The notes beneath the pieces are model-generated. The model was given only the letters and a program-made list of their open reading frames with translations. It made no database searches and had not been told where the DNA came from. Shown in pieces: positions 43,941 through 52,696 of a stretch of DNA of 64,000 bases; positions within the stretch are counted from its first letter, which is position 1, and the number at the start of each line of letters is the position of its first letter. The DNA lies in assembly GCA_016716635.1 (NCBI GenBank), contig JADJVZ010000012.1, positions 429,169-493,168 of the forward strand. The letters are read 5' to 3'. This DNA comes from Micropruina sp. GTDB taxonomy: Bacteria; Actinomycetota; Actinomycetes; Propionibacteriales; Propionibacteriaceae. The position numbers and the translations under genes are program-made.

Positions 43941-44780
43941 CTATTTCTTGGAGTCTTTCAAAGACCCTGTGACGCCACCGGAGTCAGTGCCCACCAGGCA
44001 CTCGATCGAGCGGTAGGGGGTGCCTTCCCAGGCTTCCACGAGAGGGACGATCGGACGAATCGACATCGTGCCCCTGTCGTACTCGATCCCCATGAAGGTC
44101 GCGTATTGGTCCTTGCAGAAGGAGGTCATGGCGGCCTTGACCTCCGCATCAGAGGCGGGCTTCGCGGTGACCACCTGGGCGGCGTAAACCTCGTAGTAGT
44201 GCGGCTTCGCGCAGTCGAGGATCTCGATGCCGCCATCGTTCCACTTCGTGTTCGACAGGTCGCCTGTGCATTGACCCACAGCCGGCTCTGCCTCGACATT
44301 GGCCAGCGCGGTCATCGTGCCCTTAAGGCCAGCGGTCAGATCGGCATTATCCCGACGGACAATCATGGCCCGAACCGTGTGCGAACCCTTTGCCCAGGCG
44401 GTTGTATCGGGGTAGATCCACTGCAACTCGTAATCGGTCGCGGCGAAGTAGCTGCCACCGAAGAACGTTTTGAACACCGGAATGCAGGTGGTGAGCACCG
44501 TCAGCTGAACCTGATCCTGGGTCGGGTAACTGCCCGCGGGCAGTTCCGCGGCACAGTACAACTGCGCCTTATGAGGAGTCTTGCACGGGACCACCGGGAG
44601 CTTGTCGATGGAGTCTGCGGAGGGGATCGACGCGACGCAATCCCCTTCTTTCACTTCACTCCACTTCAGCGTGGTCGCGGTGGTGATGTTGCCATCGGCA
44701 TCACGGGCGGACGAGCAACCCGACAACCCCGTCAAGGCCAGGCAGGCAGCGGCCAACAAGGCCAGCGCGCGATTCGTCAT
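43941..44780 (-). CDS. Septum-formation-domain lipoprotein
   Basis: A 279-residue secreted lipoprotein: signal peptide with lipobox LSGC (Cys22) and a mature region with two repeats of the septum-formation-type domain (LKWSEVKEGDCVASI, VPCKTPHKAQLYCAAELP, then VGQCTGDLSN, LDCAKPHYYEVYAAQVV). The paired Cys and the C-x2-P-H motif are typical of this actinobacterial domain, named for a role at the division septum, though biochemical function is not known. A truncated relative lies just upstream. Confidence 0.82.
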   Translation of the reverse strand: MTNRALALLAAACLALTGLSGCSSARDADGNITTATTLKWSEVKEGDCVASIPSADSIDKLPVVPCKTPHKAQLYCAAELPAGSYPTQDQVQLTVLTTCIPVFKTFFGGSYFAATDYELQWIYPDTTAWAKGSHTVRAMIVRRDNADLTAGLKGTMTALANVEAEPAVGQCTGDLSNTKWNDGGIEILDCAKPHYYEVYAAQVVTAKPASDAEVKAAMTSFCKDQYATFMGIEYDRGTMSIRPIVPLVEAWEGTPYRSIECLVGTDSGGVTGSLKDSKK

Positions 44781-44951
44781 GTGGTGGACCCCCTCGGTTC
44801 CCGGTTGCGCCGTCGGCCCATCCCGTTGCGCGCAGCCTAGCGGGCGAGGCAGACATCGGCGCCTCCGGGCGCCATCTCTGGACGGGTCTCGGGTGCCTGC
44901 CCGTCCCTTCGCCGGCCTCGAGGACGAGACACCAGAAAGTCGCGAGCCGGG

Positions 44952-45163
44952 CTACTTCATAGATCCTTTCAGCGACCCTACGACCCCTCCCGCGATCTTG
45001 CCGACGAGGCAGCTGATCTCGGGGAAGGGCGTGCGCGCCCATTGTTCGACGCTGGGGTGAATGGGGAGGATGACGAGTCCTCCAGCGCCCGTGAACGCGA
45101 CACCCGTGAAGGTCTTGTATTCGGCCTTACAGAAGGCGTCGCTCTGGGCCTTGAGTTCGGCAT
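44952..45163 (-). pseudogene. C-terminal remnant of a septum-formation-type lipoprotein gene
   Basis: About 70 residues ending in EISCLVGKIAGGVVGSLKGS align with the C-terminus of the neighbouring lipoprotein (SIECLVGTDSGGVTGSLKDS), including the FCKAEYKTF and FCKDQYATF segments. Beyond 45163 similarity stops and no signal peptide or start is present, so it is a 3'-end fragment in the same orientation. It probably arose from tandem duplication and partial deletion. Confidence 0.75.
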
Positions 45164-45277
45164 GCCCCTTGGAGCCCCCATGTCGCCCGTTCGGGTGATT
45201 TCGCCGCCTACGCCCGCCGGACAACACCCCCGACAACACCACCCGGATTGACTCGGGACGCGAAGGAGGTGGTCGCC

Positions 45278-45901
45278 ATGACGACGACACGAGTGAGGTT
45301 TGAGAACCAGTGGAGATCGCTTGCCAGCGAGCCCGTGCCTCGCGAGTGGAGTGCGCTCCAGGCGCAGACGCTTACCGAGGTCATGCTGCTGGCGCGGCAG
45401 GACGGCCCGGCTCGCGACCTGGTGGTCTGGCACCTCCACGGTGACGCCTTGGCTGGACACGTGCTGCTGCACGCCGCACTCCCTCTGCTCGACCGCATGG
45501 CTCGTCGGGACCCGTGCCATGAACTGGGCGACTACGTGAGCGAGTTCTGGCTTCGCCTCAGCAGCTACCCCGTGGACCGGCGTCCCCGTCGGGTACTGGC
45601 CAACCTCACGCTCGACGCCTTGAAGGCAGTGACCCGCGACCACCGCCGGCGACACCGAGCACTGCCCGAGGAAGCCTCGTGTCCCGAGCCGGAGCCGAGC
45701 CTCGCCGAGGTGCTCCAGGCTGCGGAAGAGCTACGGCTCCTCGGCGCGCGCGATGTCCGCGCCATGAGCGCGGTGTACGTCGAGGGTTGGCGCAGCCATG
45801 AGGCTGGTCCCCGGCTCGGCATCACCGCCGAGAACGTCCGTTGGCGCTGCAGTCGTGGCGCCCGGACGCTCGCCGCGCATGTGGCCGAGCTGGCAGCCTG
45901 A
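45278..45901 (+). CDS. Sigma-70-like protein, divergent
   Basis: A 207-residue protein resembling small sigma factors only weakly. HELGDYVSEFWLRLSSYPVD looks like a region 2 helix, and RAMSAVYVEGWRSHEAGPRLGITAENVRWRCSRGARTLAAH resembles region 4 with a helix-turn-helix (split here by the YVEGW turn). It could be a sigma factor or a related DNA-binding protein. AAGGAGGT, a perfect ribosome-binding site, lies seven bases before ATG 45278. It is divergent from the lipoprotein remnant; no anti-sigma gene is adjacent. Confidence 0.6.
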   Translation: MTTTRVRFENQWRSLASEPVPREWSALQAQTLTEVMLLARQDGPARDLVVWHLHGDALAGHVLLHAALPLLDRMARRDPCHELGDYVSEFWLRLSSYPVDRRPRRVLANLTLDALKAVTRDHRRRHRALPEEASCPEPEPSLAEVLQAAEELRLLGARDVRAMSAVYVEGWRSHEAGPRLGITAENVRWRCSRGARTLAAHVAELAA

Positions 45902-45948
45902 TCCCACCGCCGCACTGTCACTGACTAGCCCCGGCGGCCTGCCCCAGC

Positions 45949-46599
45949 TCAGTGCCCGGCGATACCCGTCTCGAAAGCAAACAGCACCAAACCGACGCGG
46001 TCACGGGCCTGCAGCTTGGCCAGCAGGCGTCCGATGTGGGTCTTGACCGTGCCCTCGGCCATGTAGAGGGTCTTCGCGATTTCGGTGTTCGTAGCCCCCA
46101 GCGCGATCTGCTCCAGCACCTCGCGTTCGCGCTCGGTCAGCAATGCCAGCCGCGGATCCTGCGGGCCACCGGTCGACAGCGTCGGACGCACGTGATCGAG
46201 CAACCGCCGGGTCGTGGAGGGGGCCATCACGGCATCCCCGTGGGCGACGTTGCGAATCGCGTTCAAAAGTTCGGCCGGACGGGCGTCCTTGAGTAGGAAC
46301 CCGCTCGCCCCCGCTTTGATGGCGGCGAAGGAGTACTCGTCCAAGTCGAAGGTGGTGAGCACCAACACCTTCGTCCCGATGCCCGATTCGACGATCTTCC
46401 GCGTCGCCGCGACACCGTCCATCACCGGCATCCGGATGTCCATGAGCACCACGTCGGCGGGTTTGGCGACGAGGGCCCGGACGGCCGCAGCCCCATCCGA
46501 GGCTTCACCGACCACCTGCATGTCGTCGGCGGACTCGATAAGCATGCGGAAGCCACTGCGAACAAGCGCCTGGTCATCGGCGAGGAAGACTGTGATCAC
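45949..46599 (-). CDS. NarL/FixJ-type response regulator
   Basis: A 216-residue two-component regulator. The receiver domain (about 1-120) has DDQALVRSGF, phospho-acceptor DVVLMDIRMPVMDG, the conserved Thr in LVLTTFD and Lys in LLKDARP. The LuxR-type helix-turn-helix is LTEREREVLEQIALGATNTEIA and GTVKTHIGRLLAKL. It is transcribed with the histidine kinase upstream (21-base gap). GAAAGGA lies before the GTG start. Target genes are unknown. Confidence 0.95.
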   Translation of the reverse strand: MITVFLADDQALVRSGFRMLIESADDMQVVGEASDGAAAVRALVAKPADVVLMDIRMPVMDGVAATRKIVESGIGTKVLVLTTFDLDEYSFAAIKAGASGFLLKDARPAELLNAIRNVAHGDAVMAPSTTRRLLDHVRPTLSTGGPQDPRLALLTEREREVLEQIALGATNTEIAKTLYMAEGTVKTHIGRLLAKLQARDRVGLVLFAFETGIAGH

Positions 46600-46620
46600 G
46601 GATGTCCTTTCAGCGTGAGC

Positions 46621-47835
46621 CTATGCGCGCGAGGCCAACGGAAGCCAGGCGTGGATCCGGAACCCGTCCCCGGGCACGGACGTGATGTCGAGCGTGCCAC
46701 CCATCGAGCGCACGCGCTCTGCCATGCCGCGCAAACCATTGCCGCCGCTGGCCGTGGTGTCCGGGCTGCCCGGACCATCGTCGCGGATGTCGACCGTGAT
46801 GGCGTTGGTCGAATAGTCGAGGCGGACGCTCGCCTGGGCGGTCGGCCCGGCATGACGGAGGAAGTTCGTGATGGCCTCCTGCACGATGCGGTAGACGGTC
46901 ACGCCCAGCGCCTGACTCACGTGCGGCGGTTCAGCGACCACCTCAAGACTCACCCGATCGCTGGATCTGCGCACCAACTCGGGGATGTCGTCCAGCGACG
47001 GCGCGGGCGCGTAGTCGGCCCCCGTGTCGACGTTGCCCCGCAACACGCCCACGATCCGCCGCATCTCGCCGAGGGCCTCGCGGCCCTGGTCGGCAATGGT
47101 GTCGAGAGCCTCGATCGCCGCCTCGGGACGCTTGGATGCCAACGCCCGCCCACCCTCGGCTTGGACGACCATGACCGACACCGAATGGGCCACGATGTCG
47201 TGCAGTTCGCGCGCGATCTCGGTCCGGGCGCGGGCCTCGCTCAGGCGGGCGTTCTGCTCCGCCTCGGCCGCCAGTCGGTGGTAACGCTCCTCGGCTGCTT
47301 CGATTCGGGTCTTCGCGGCTTCCGAAGACTCGCGCACCCGGCGTCCGACGGCGTACGGCGTGATGACCAGGCCGAAGCAGATCATGGCGGCCACGAGGAA
47401 CGTCACTGCCATCCGAAAACTGATGCCCGCGCCCGCGCCCGCGATGACCCAGCGCCACGGGCCGAGGATCGCGCCGATGCCCCCCAGCACCAGGACCGAT
47501 CGCGAGGCCCGTCCGGGGACCCATCGAGCGACGGAGTAGGCGACTAAGGGGATGGCAGCCAGCGACGCCATCGGCACGGGAAAGAACAAGACCTGGAACA
47601 GCCCCGCCAGCATCGACAACACCATGGTGATGAGGGGCGAGTGGCGACGCAGCGCCAGGGGCAGCACCATCATCAAACCGAGGGCCACCGTGCTGGTCAT
47701 ACGCATGCTCGACGTGCCGGTCGAGAGGGTGTAGGGAGCCACCGTGAGCAGCGCAAGGCCGCCGGCGATCGCACCATCCAACACCCAGTCGTTGCGATCG
47801 GCGCCCGGCGGGAACAACAACTCGCGCACATCCAT
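46621..47835 (-). CDS. Sensor histidine kinase (HisKA_3 type)
   Basis: A 404-residue membrane kinase, cognate to the NarL-type regulator that follows. Six hydrophobic segments (about 20-175) are followed by a coiled coil (AAEAEQNARLSEARARTEIA), the dimerisation/phospho-acceptor helix ARELHDIVAHSVSVMVVQAEGG (His in RELHD) and a C-terminal ATPase with DIRDDGPGSPDTTASGGNGL. No large extracytoplasmic domain is present, so it probably senses something in or near the membrane. ATG 47835 lies eight bases after TAGACT (47844-47849). Confidence 0.93.
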   Translation of the reverse strand: MDVRELLFPPGADRNDWVLDGAIAGGLALLTVAPYTLSTGTSSMRMTSTVALGLMMVLPLALRRHSPLITMVLSMLAGLFQVLFFPVPMASLAAIPLVAYSVARWVPGRASRSVLVLGGIGAILGPWRWVIAGAGAGISFRMAVTFLVAAMICFGLVITPYAVGRRVRESSEAAKTRIEAAEERYHRLAAEAEQNARLSEARARTEIARELHDIVAHSVSVMVVQAEGGRALASKRPEAAIEALDTIADQGREALGEMRRIVGVLRGNVDTGADYAPAPSLDDIPELVRRSSDRVSLEVVAEPPHVSQALGVTVYRIVQEAITNFLRHAGPTAQASVRLDYSTNAITVDIRDDGPGSPDTTASGGNGLRGMAERVRSMGGTLDITSVPGDGFRIHAWLPLASRA

Positions 47836-47843
47836 TGGCTGGC

Positions 47844-47849
47844 AGTCTA
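47844..47849 (-). promoter_or_regulatory. -10 element of the histidine kinase operon
   Basis: TAGACT on the minus strand, the same hexamer as before serS, ends eight bases ahead of the ATG and would give a message with almost no leader. Confidence 0.4.
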
Positions 47850-47985
47850 GGCGCGGCCTCATACCCACAACCGGGTGCCCCCACGCCGACACCTCGGTCG
47901 GACGATCGTCCAAGGAAGAGGGCCGCTGGTCCGAGGTGAGTTTGGGATCCGGCAACTAGCCTAGGGGGCGAACAATCGAAGGCAG

Positions 47986-48939
47986 GTGGCGGTGACGGCG
48001 CACAACCCTGACAGGACGCGAGCACGGAGCGTAGGGCTCGTGGTCGCGGCCGTTATTGGTGTGCTCAGCATCGCCCTGACCGCGGTGGCCGCCCTCTACA
48101 TGGGGTGGGTAAGCCAGGCGATCCAAGACGCCAAGCGTGTGGACGCGGTGACCGAATACCCCGGCCGCCCCACCGCGATGGCCCAAGGGGTCACGTCGAT
48201 TGGCTCGACCCCGGTGAACTTCCTCGTGGTGGGGCTGGGCACGGGAGGCGACCTCGAGGTCGCCTACATCGCTCACCTCAATGCGGCACACACGTCGCTG
48301 GCCTTGGTCACTCTGCCGCGGACGACCGTCCTTGCCGCCACCGGGGACCTGACCCTCGCCGAGGCCTTCACCGAGGAAGGCTTGGCGGGACTGACCAGGC
48401 AGGTGGAGGAGTCACTCGGGCTTCGTCTCGACCATGGTGTTGTCATCGACCTGCCGGCATTCACCGACGTCATTTCGGTCGAAGGTGGCATCACCGTCCG
48501 CAACCCGGCCACGATCAGGACGCAGGGGCGCACCTGGTCGGCAGGTGACATCCGGCTCACCGGACACGACGCGGTCTCCTTTATGGACGCTCGCGGCACC
48601 GGCCCCGGCGCCGAAGCGTTGCGGGCGCAGCGCCACACGGTGGTGCTCGTCGCGGCGCTCCAGCGGCTCACGGAGCTCAGCATGGTGGCCAACCCCATGG
48701 CCTTCCGCCAGGCCATGATCGAACTCACCGAAGCCACGGCGCTGGACGCCGGCACCTCGGCCTCGGACCTGGAATCCCTCGCAGCCGACATTCGCCTGCA
48801 GCGGGTCGTGACCGTGCCTGCGCCGCTGACCGAGACCACGGTCGACGTCCCCGGTCTCGAAAGCGTGTATCTCAGCGACGCGGCAGCCATGGCCGCCCTC
48901 GGCGAGGAGCTTCGTGGCGACGCCGTGCCCGAACGTTAG
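47986..48939 (+). CDS. LCP-family protein, divergent
   Basis: A 317-residue LCP-like protein with one N-terminal membrane segment (about 15-42) and an extracytoplasmic LCP-type domain: NFLVVGLGTGGDLEVAYIAH, LALVTLPRTTVLA, VIDLPAFTDVISVEGGITV and MDARGTGPGAEALRAQRHTV. The Arg-x-Asp of the pyrophosphate-binding motif (ARTD in the tandem pair) is replaced by GGDLEV, and the Y-A-R-x-R motif is degenerate. It may bind but not transfer a lipid-linked polymer. GTG 47986 is preceded by AAGGCAG. The stop is inside the -10 of the next gene. Confidence 0.78.
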   Translation: MAVTAHNPDRTRARSVGLVVAAVIGVLSIALTAVAALYMGWVSQAIQDAKRVDAVTEYPGRPTAMAQGVTSIGSTPVNFLVVGLGTGGDLEVAYIAHLNAAHTSLALVTLPRTTVLAATGDLTLAEAFTEEGLAGLTRQVEESLGLRLDHGVVIDLPAFTDVISVEGGITVRNPATIRTQGRTWSAGDIRLTGHDAVSFMDARGTGPGAEALRAQRHTVVLVAALQRLTELSMVANPMAFRQAMIELTEATALDAGTSASDLESLAADIRLQRVVTVPAPLTETTVDVPGLESVYLSDAAAMAALGEELRGDAVPER

Positions 48940-48942
48940 CCT
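48937..48942 (+). promoter_or_regulatory. -10 element of the DLW-39 gene
   Basis: TAGCCT overlaps the TAG stop of the LCP gene and ends seven bases before the next GTG, predicting a leaderless start there. Confidence 0.45.
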
Positions 48943-48949
48943 GGGTTCC

Positions 48950-49069
48950 GTGAAGAAGTTCTTTGGCCTCGCCCTGATCGTGGCCGCCGTGACCTACGTC
49001 ACACGCCGACGCGCCGCCGCGGCAGTGCGAGCCGACGTGTGGGCCCAAGCCACCGATCCGCTCCCATGA
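48950..49069 (+). CDS. DLW-39 family small protein
   Basis: A 39-residue protein, the exact length that gives the family its name. MKKFFGLALIVAAVTYVTRR is a hydrophobic N-terminal segment with basic edges and VWAQATDPLP is the conserved end (usually DLWAEATDP). It is probably membrane-associated; function is unknown. The GTG start lies 10 bases after the LCP stop. Confidence 0.82.
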   Translation: MKKFFGLALIVAAVTYVTRRRAAAAVRADVWAQATDPLP

Positions 49070-49148
49070 TCTGCCCTCCCCTGGGTCGTCACGGACGCGG
49101 GTCGCGGGTCGCGCCCACCATCGTCCCGACCGCAGCGCAGGCCCACCG

Positions 49149-49466
49149 GTGACCGTGATCGCCTGGATGGCCCTCGTCGGCACTCCCCTCCTGGCCTTCG
49201 GGTTGTGGTGGTTCAAGCAGCGCAGCGTTGGCCCCACCCGGACCCAACGGCAATTCCTCGCCGCGAGCATCCCCCCGGCGGTCATGGCGGTGGAACTTAT
49301 CGCAGGCGTCTTCTGGTCGGTGGCGCCGGGCGGCAACACCGCCCAGGGCCCCTTCCTGTTGCTGCTGGCCGCCGTCGCCGGGATCTTCGTCTGGGGCGTG
49401 CTCATGCTCATCGACATGGTCAGATGGCTATCGGGCTACTCACAGCGGTGGCTGCGCGAAAACTGA
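49149..49466 (+). CDS. Small three-TM membrane protein
   Basis: A 105-residue protein with three membrane segments (about 3-22, 35-57 and 68-92) and a basic C-terminus. No family is recognised. GTG 49149 is the likely start; an upstream ribosome-binding site is weak. It is followed by the phosphofructokinase gene, 72 bases later, with its own strong ribosome-binding site. Confidence 0.55.
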   Translation: MTVIAWMALVGTPLLAFGLWWFKQRSVGPTRTQRQFLAASIPPAVMAVELIAGVFWSVAPGGNTAQGPFLLLLAAVAGIFVWGVLMLIDMVRWLSGYSQRWLREN

Positions 49467-49538
49467 TTCTCGGACGCGGCCACATGGGAGCCCCCGCACC
49501 CCCAAGATAGGGGTGTAACTGCGACCAACGGAGGAGCC

Positions 49539-51785
49539 ATGGTGTCCACCACCGCGCCCGTCAGCGAAAGCCTCGAAGGCCTTGGCCTCGGCAAGAAGAT
49601 CGGCGTCCTCACCAGTGGTGGCGATGCCCAGGGCATGAACGCTGCCGTCCGCGCGGTCGTCCGCGCCGGGATCAAAGCCGGCGCTGAGGTTTACGCCATC
49701 TTCGAGGGCTACCAAGGCATGGTCGATGGCGGGGAAGGCATCCAGCCCTTCACGTCAGCCAGCGTCGGACGGATCCTCAACAAGGGCGGCACCGTCATCG
49801 GCACCTTCCGCAGCAAGGACTTCCGGGAGCGCGAAGGTCGCGCCCGCGCGCTGAAGAACCTGATGGACCACGGCATCGACCGGCTCGTCGTCATCGGCGG
49901 CGACGGCAGCCTGTCGGGCCTCGACGCGTTCCGGGCCGAATGGTCAGACCTGCTGGCCGAACTCGTCGTCCGCGGCGACGTCACCCAGGAGGTCGCGGAC
50001 GCCCATCCGGCCTTGATGTTCGCTGGCCTCGTCGGTTCGATCGACAACGACCTTGTCGGGACGGATATGACCATCGGCGCCGATACGGCGCTGCACCGGA
50101 TCCAAGATGCGATCGATGCCCTCACCTCGACCGCCGCCAGCCACCAGAGGTCGTTCGTGGTGGAGGTCATGGGACGCCACTGCGGGTACCTCGCCCTCAC
50201 GAGCGCCATCACCGGCGGCTGTGACTACGTGCTGATCCCCGAGAACCCACCGGAAGCCGGCTGGGAAGACCACATGTGCGCCGAACTGCGGCGCGGCCGC
50301 CGAGCGGGACGACGCGATTCCATCGTCATCGTCGCCGAGGGTGCCCAGGACCGCGAGGGCAACCCCATCAGCGCCGACTACGTCCGTGAGGTCATCGAAA
50401 ACAAGCTCGGCGAAGACACCCGCGTCACCATCCTGGGTCACGTCCAGCGCGGTGGAGCCCCCAGCGCCTACGACCGCTGGGCGTCCAGCTGGCTGGGATA
50501 CGAGGCCGTCCGTGAGGTGCTCACCGCCGAGCCTGGCACGCCGGGGCCGGTGATCGGTTTCCGCGGCAACCGGGTGTCACGCGTCCCGCTGATGGAGGCC
50601 GTCCGTCTCACGCGCGAGGTGCCGACGCTCATCAAAACCGGGCAGTACGAGGAGGCCATGAAGCTGCGGGGCGGCTCGTTCATGGACCAGATCAAGGTTC
50701 TGCGTGAACTCGTCGAACCCGCCCGGGTCGATGTGGAGGGTCCCTCGAAGCGGATTGCGATCGTCCACGGTGGCGGCCTGGCCCCCGGCATGAACGCGGC
50801 CGCTCGCGCGGCCGTCCGGCTCGGCATCAGTCGCGGTCACACCATGCTGGGCGTCCAGGACGGCTTCGTGGGGTTGCGCGAGGGCAGCATCCGCGAGTTC
50901 GCGTGGGAAGACGTCGAAGGCTGGACCAACGAGGGCGGCGCGAACCTCGGCCTGCGGCGCAACGTGCCGTCCATTGAGCACCTCTACCCGATCAGCCGCA
51001 GCCTGGAGGCGAACGGCATCGACGCCCTCATGGTCGTGGGCGGTTGGAACGCCTACCAGTCGGCGCACCTGATGTACCGCGAGCGCGAGCGCTACCCAGC
51101 GTTCCAGATCCCCATCGTGTGCGTCCCCGCCTCGATCGACAACAACCTGCCCGGGTCCGAACTGGCGATCGGCGCCGACACCGCGCTCAACGTGATCGTG
51201 GACGCGGTCGACAAGATCACCATGTCCGGCTCGGCCGCGCACCGGTGCTTCGTGGTGGAGACCATGGGCCGCTACTGCGGGTACCTGGCGCTCATGGGAG
51301 GGTTGGCGTCCGGCGCTGAACGGGTCTACCTGCACGAAGAGGGCATCACGTTGGCCGCCTTGCAGCAGGACGTCGAATGGCTGCGGACGAGCTTCGCACG
51401 TGGCCGCAAGTCCTTCCTCGCCGTCCGCAACGAGAACGCCAACGCGCTGTACACCACCGACTTCATCGCCCGCCTGGTCGAAGAAGAAGGCCACGGCACC
51501 TACGACGTGCGGCAATCCATTTTGGGCCACATTCAGCAGGGCGGCTCCCCGTCGCCCTTCGATCGGCTGCTCGCGACCCGACTGGTGTCGCAGGCCCTTG
51601 ACCTGCTCGGCGAACAACTGAGCGAGGGCACGAATGAGAGCTTCTACGTCGGGCTGGTCGAGGCCAAGGTCAAGAACTCCCCGATGACCCACCTGCTCGA
51701 TGAGTTGGACGTGAACTTCCGGCGTCCGAAGAAGCAGTGGTGGCTGGCCCTGCGTCCGGTATTGGCGGCCGTCGCCGACGAGTGA
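49539..51785 (+). CDS. 6-phosphofructokinase, tandem two-domain form
   Basis: Phosphorylates fructose 6-phosphate at the committed step of glycolysis. The 748-residue product is two fused PFK domains, unlike the usual bacterial form of about 320 to 350 residues. The N-half (about 15-390) keeps catalytic motifs: LTSGGDAQGMNAA, GGDGSL and SIDNDLVG. In the C-half (about 405-745) the corresponding segments are IVHGGGLAPGMNAA, GGWNAY and SIDNNLPG, so the second Asp of the D-N-D motif is Asn. This is the eukaryotic layout: an active half plus a degenerate, probably allosteric half. GGAGGA lies before the ATG. ATP dependence is likely, given GGDGS. Confidence 0.92.
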   Translation: MVSTTAPVSESLEGLGLGKKIGVLTSGGDAQGMNAAVRAVVRAGIKAGAEVYAIFEGYQGMVDGGEGIQPFTSASVGRILNKGGTVIGTFRSKDFREREGRARALKNLMDHGIDRLVVIGGDGSLSGLDAFRAEWSDLLAELVVRGDVTQEVADAHPALMFAGLVGSIDNDLVGTDMTIGADTALHRIQDAIDALTSTAASHQRSFVVEVMGRHCGYLALTSAITGGCDYVLIPENPPEAGWEDHMCAELRRGRRAGRRDSIVIVAEGAQDREGNPISADYVREVIENKLGEDTRVTILGHVQRGGAPSAYDRWASSWLGYEAVREVLTAEPGTPGPVIGFRGNRVSRVPLMEAVRLTREVPTLIKTGQYEEAMKLRGGSFMDQIKVLRELVEPARVDVEGPSKRIAIVHGGGLAPGMNAAARAAVRLGISRGHTMLGVQDGFVGLREGSIREFAWEDVEGWTNEGGANLGLRRNVPSIEHLYPISRSLEANGIDALMVVGGWNAYQSAHLMYRERERYPAFQIPIVCVPASIDNNLPGSELAIGADTALNVIVDAVDKITMSGSAAHRCFVVETMGRYCGYLALMGGLASGAERVYLHEEGITLAALQQDVEWLRTSFARGRKSFLAVRNENANALYTTDFIARLVEEEGHGTYDVRQSILGHIQQGGSPSPFDRLLATRLVSQALDLLGEQLSEGTNESFYVGLVEAKVKNSPMTHLLDELDVNFRRPKKQWWLALRPVLAAVADE

Positions 51786-51871
51786 GGCCCGCGGCGCGCG
51801 TCCAACCCGGATCACCGCAACCGCGGCGGCTCCGGGAGTTCGGCTGCCTGTCGCGGGGTTGTTGCTGCGCA

Positions 51872-52504
51872 TCAGGTGGGGAATTTGGCCTGTTTGTACA
51901 AGGCGATCAGCGGTTCCCGCAGGTCAGTGGTCGTTAAGTCGCCCGGATGTCCCCACGACAGTTGGCGGATGACAGTGTCGGAGATGAGAACGGAAACGCT
52001 CTTGGAGCTGTAGCCGCCGAGTCCCTCCGGGATGGCAAACTGGCAGTAGACGGCCCTCGTACCCAGTCCCTCGACGGCGTCACATTTGACCGAATCATCC
52101 GTTCTGTTCAGGTGGGCTTGCGCCGAAGCCGCATCCGGGTGCGTCCAAACGCTGACGGCTACCCGGTCCTTCGGGTTCTCCGACAACGTGCAGCCGCGAA
52201 TCTTGATCGCCCCAGAGTCGACGTCCCACACGACACCCGGCTGGACGGCGGGCGTGTTTGCGCCCAGCGCCGCCGTGACTTGGTCCACCGTGAGCCAGTC
52301 GCAGGCGGGCTTGCCGTTCGGGCGGGTAGCCAGCTGTCCGGCTGCTGGCTGCGAAGCCGAGGCGGAAGCGGAAGTGGAGGAAGTGGCCGCCGCCGTGGAC
52401 GTTGATGGCGCCCCGGGGGCCGCGCCGGACGAGCATCCGCTGAGCGCGACGGCGGTGAGAAGGCAACCCAGGGTGGCCTGCCAGTGGGTGGGAAGGTTGT
52501 TCAT
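51872..52504 (-). CDS. DUF3558-type lipoprotein 1
   Basis: A 210-residue secreted lipoprotein: signal peptide with lipobox LSGC (Cys24), a Ser/Ala/Thr-rich linker (about 27-65) and a globular domain containing KPACDWLTVDQVTAALGANT, IRGCTLSE, VKCDAVEGLGTRAVYCQ and a final LIALYKQAKFP. Four Cys probably pair. The layout is that of DUF3558-like lipoproteins; binding or enzymatic roles are unknown. GAAGGA precedes the ATG. It has two close relatives at 54205-55619 and shares with them an 11-bp-period repeat upstream. Confidence 0.82.
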   Translation of the reverse strand: MNNLPTHWQATLGCLLTAVALSGCSSGAAPGAPSTSTAAATSSTSASASASQPAAGQLATRPNGKPACDWLTVDQVTAALGANTPAVQPGVVWDVDSGAIKIRGCTLSENPKDRVAVSVWTHPDAASAQAHLNRTDDSVKCDAVEGLGTRAVYCQFAIPEGLGGYSSKSVSVLISDTVIRQLSWGHPGDLTTTDLREPLIALYKQAKFPT

Positions 52505-52571
52505 GTTGGATTCCTTCGTGCGGTCATGGTGGGATCCTCATCTCGGATGTTCCAAAGCCTGCGGGACATCG

Positions 52572-52589
52572 CTGACACTCCGCTGACAC
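52572..52589. promoter_or_regulatory. SARP-type direct repeat, site 1
   Basis: CTGACAC at 52572-52578 and again at 52583-52589, period 11. Read on the minus strand towards the lipoprotein, GTGTCAG-N4-GTGTCAG is followed after ten bases by CAGGCT, a -10-like hexamer. The start codon of lipoprotein 1 is 67 bp downstream. Confidence 0.6.
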
Positions 52590-52696
52590 GCCCGCTGCTC
52601 GCCGATTTGGCGGCTCCTGGAAAGGAGTTCCGAACTCGACTTGGCTACCCAGTCTTGGCCCGCAGGCCCTAAGGTCGTCCCACCGAAAGGGGAGTG

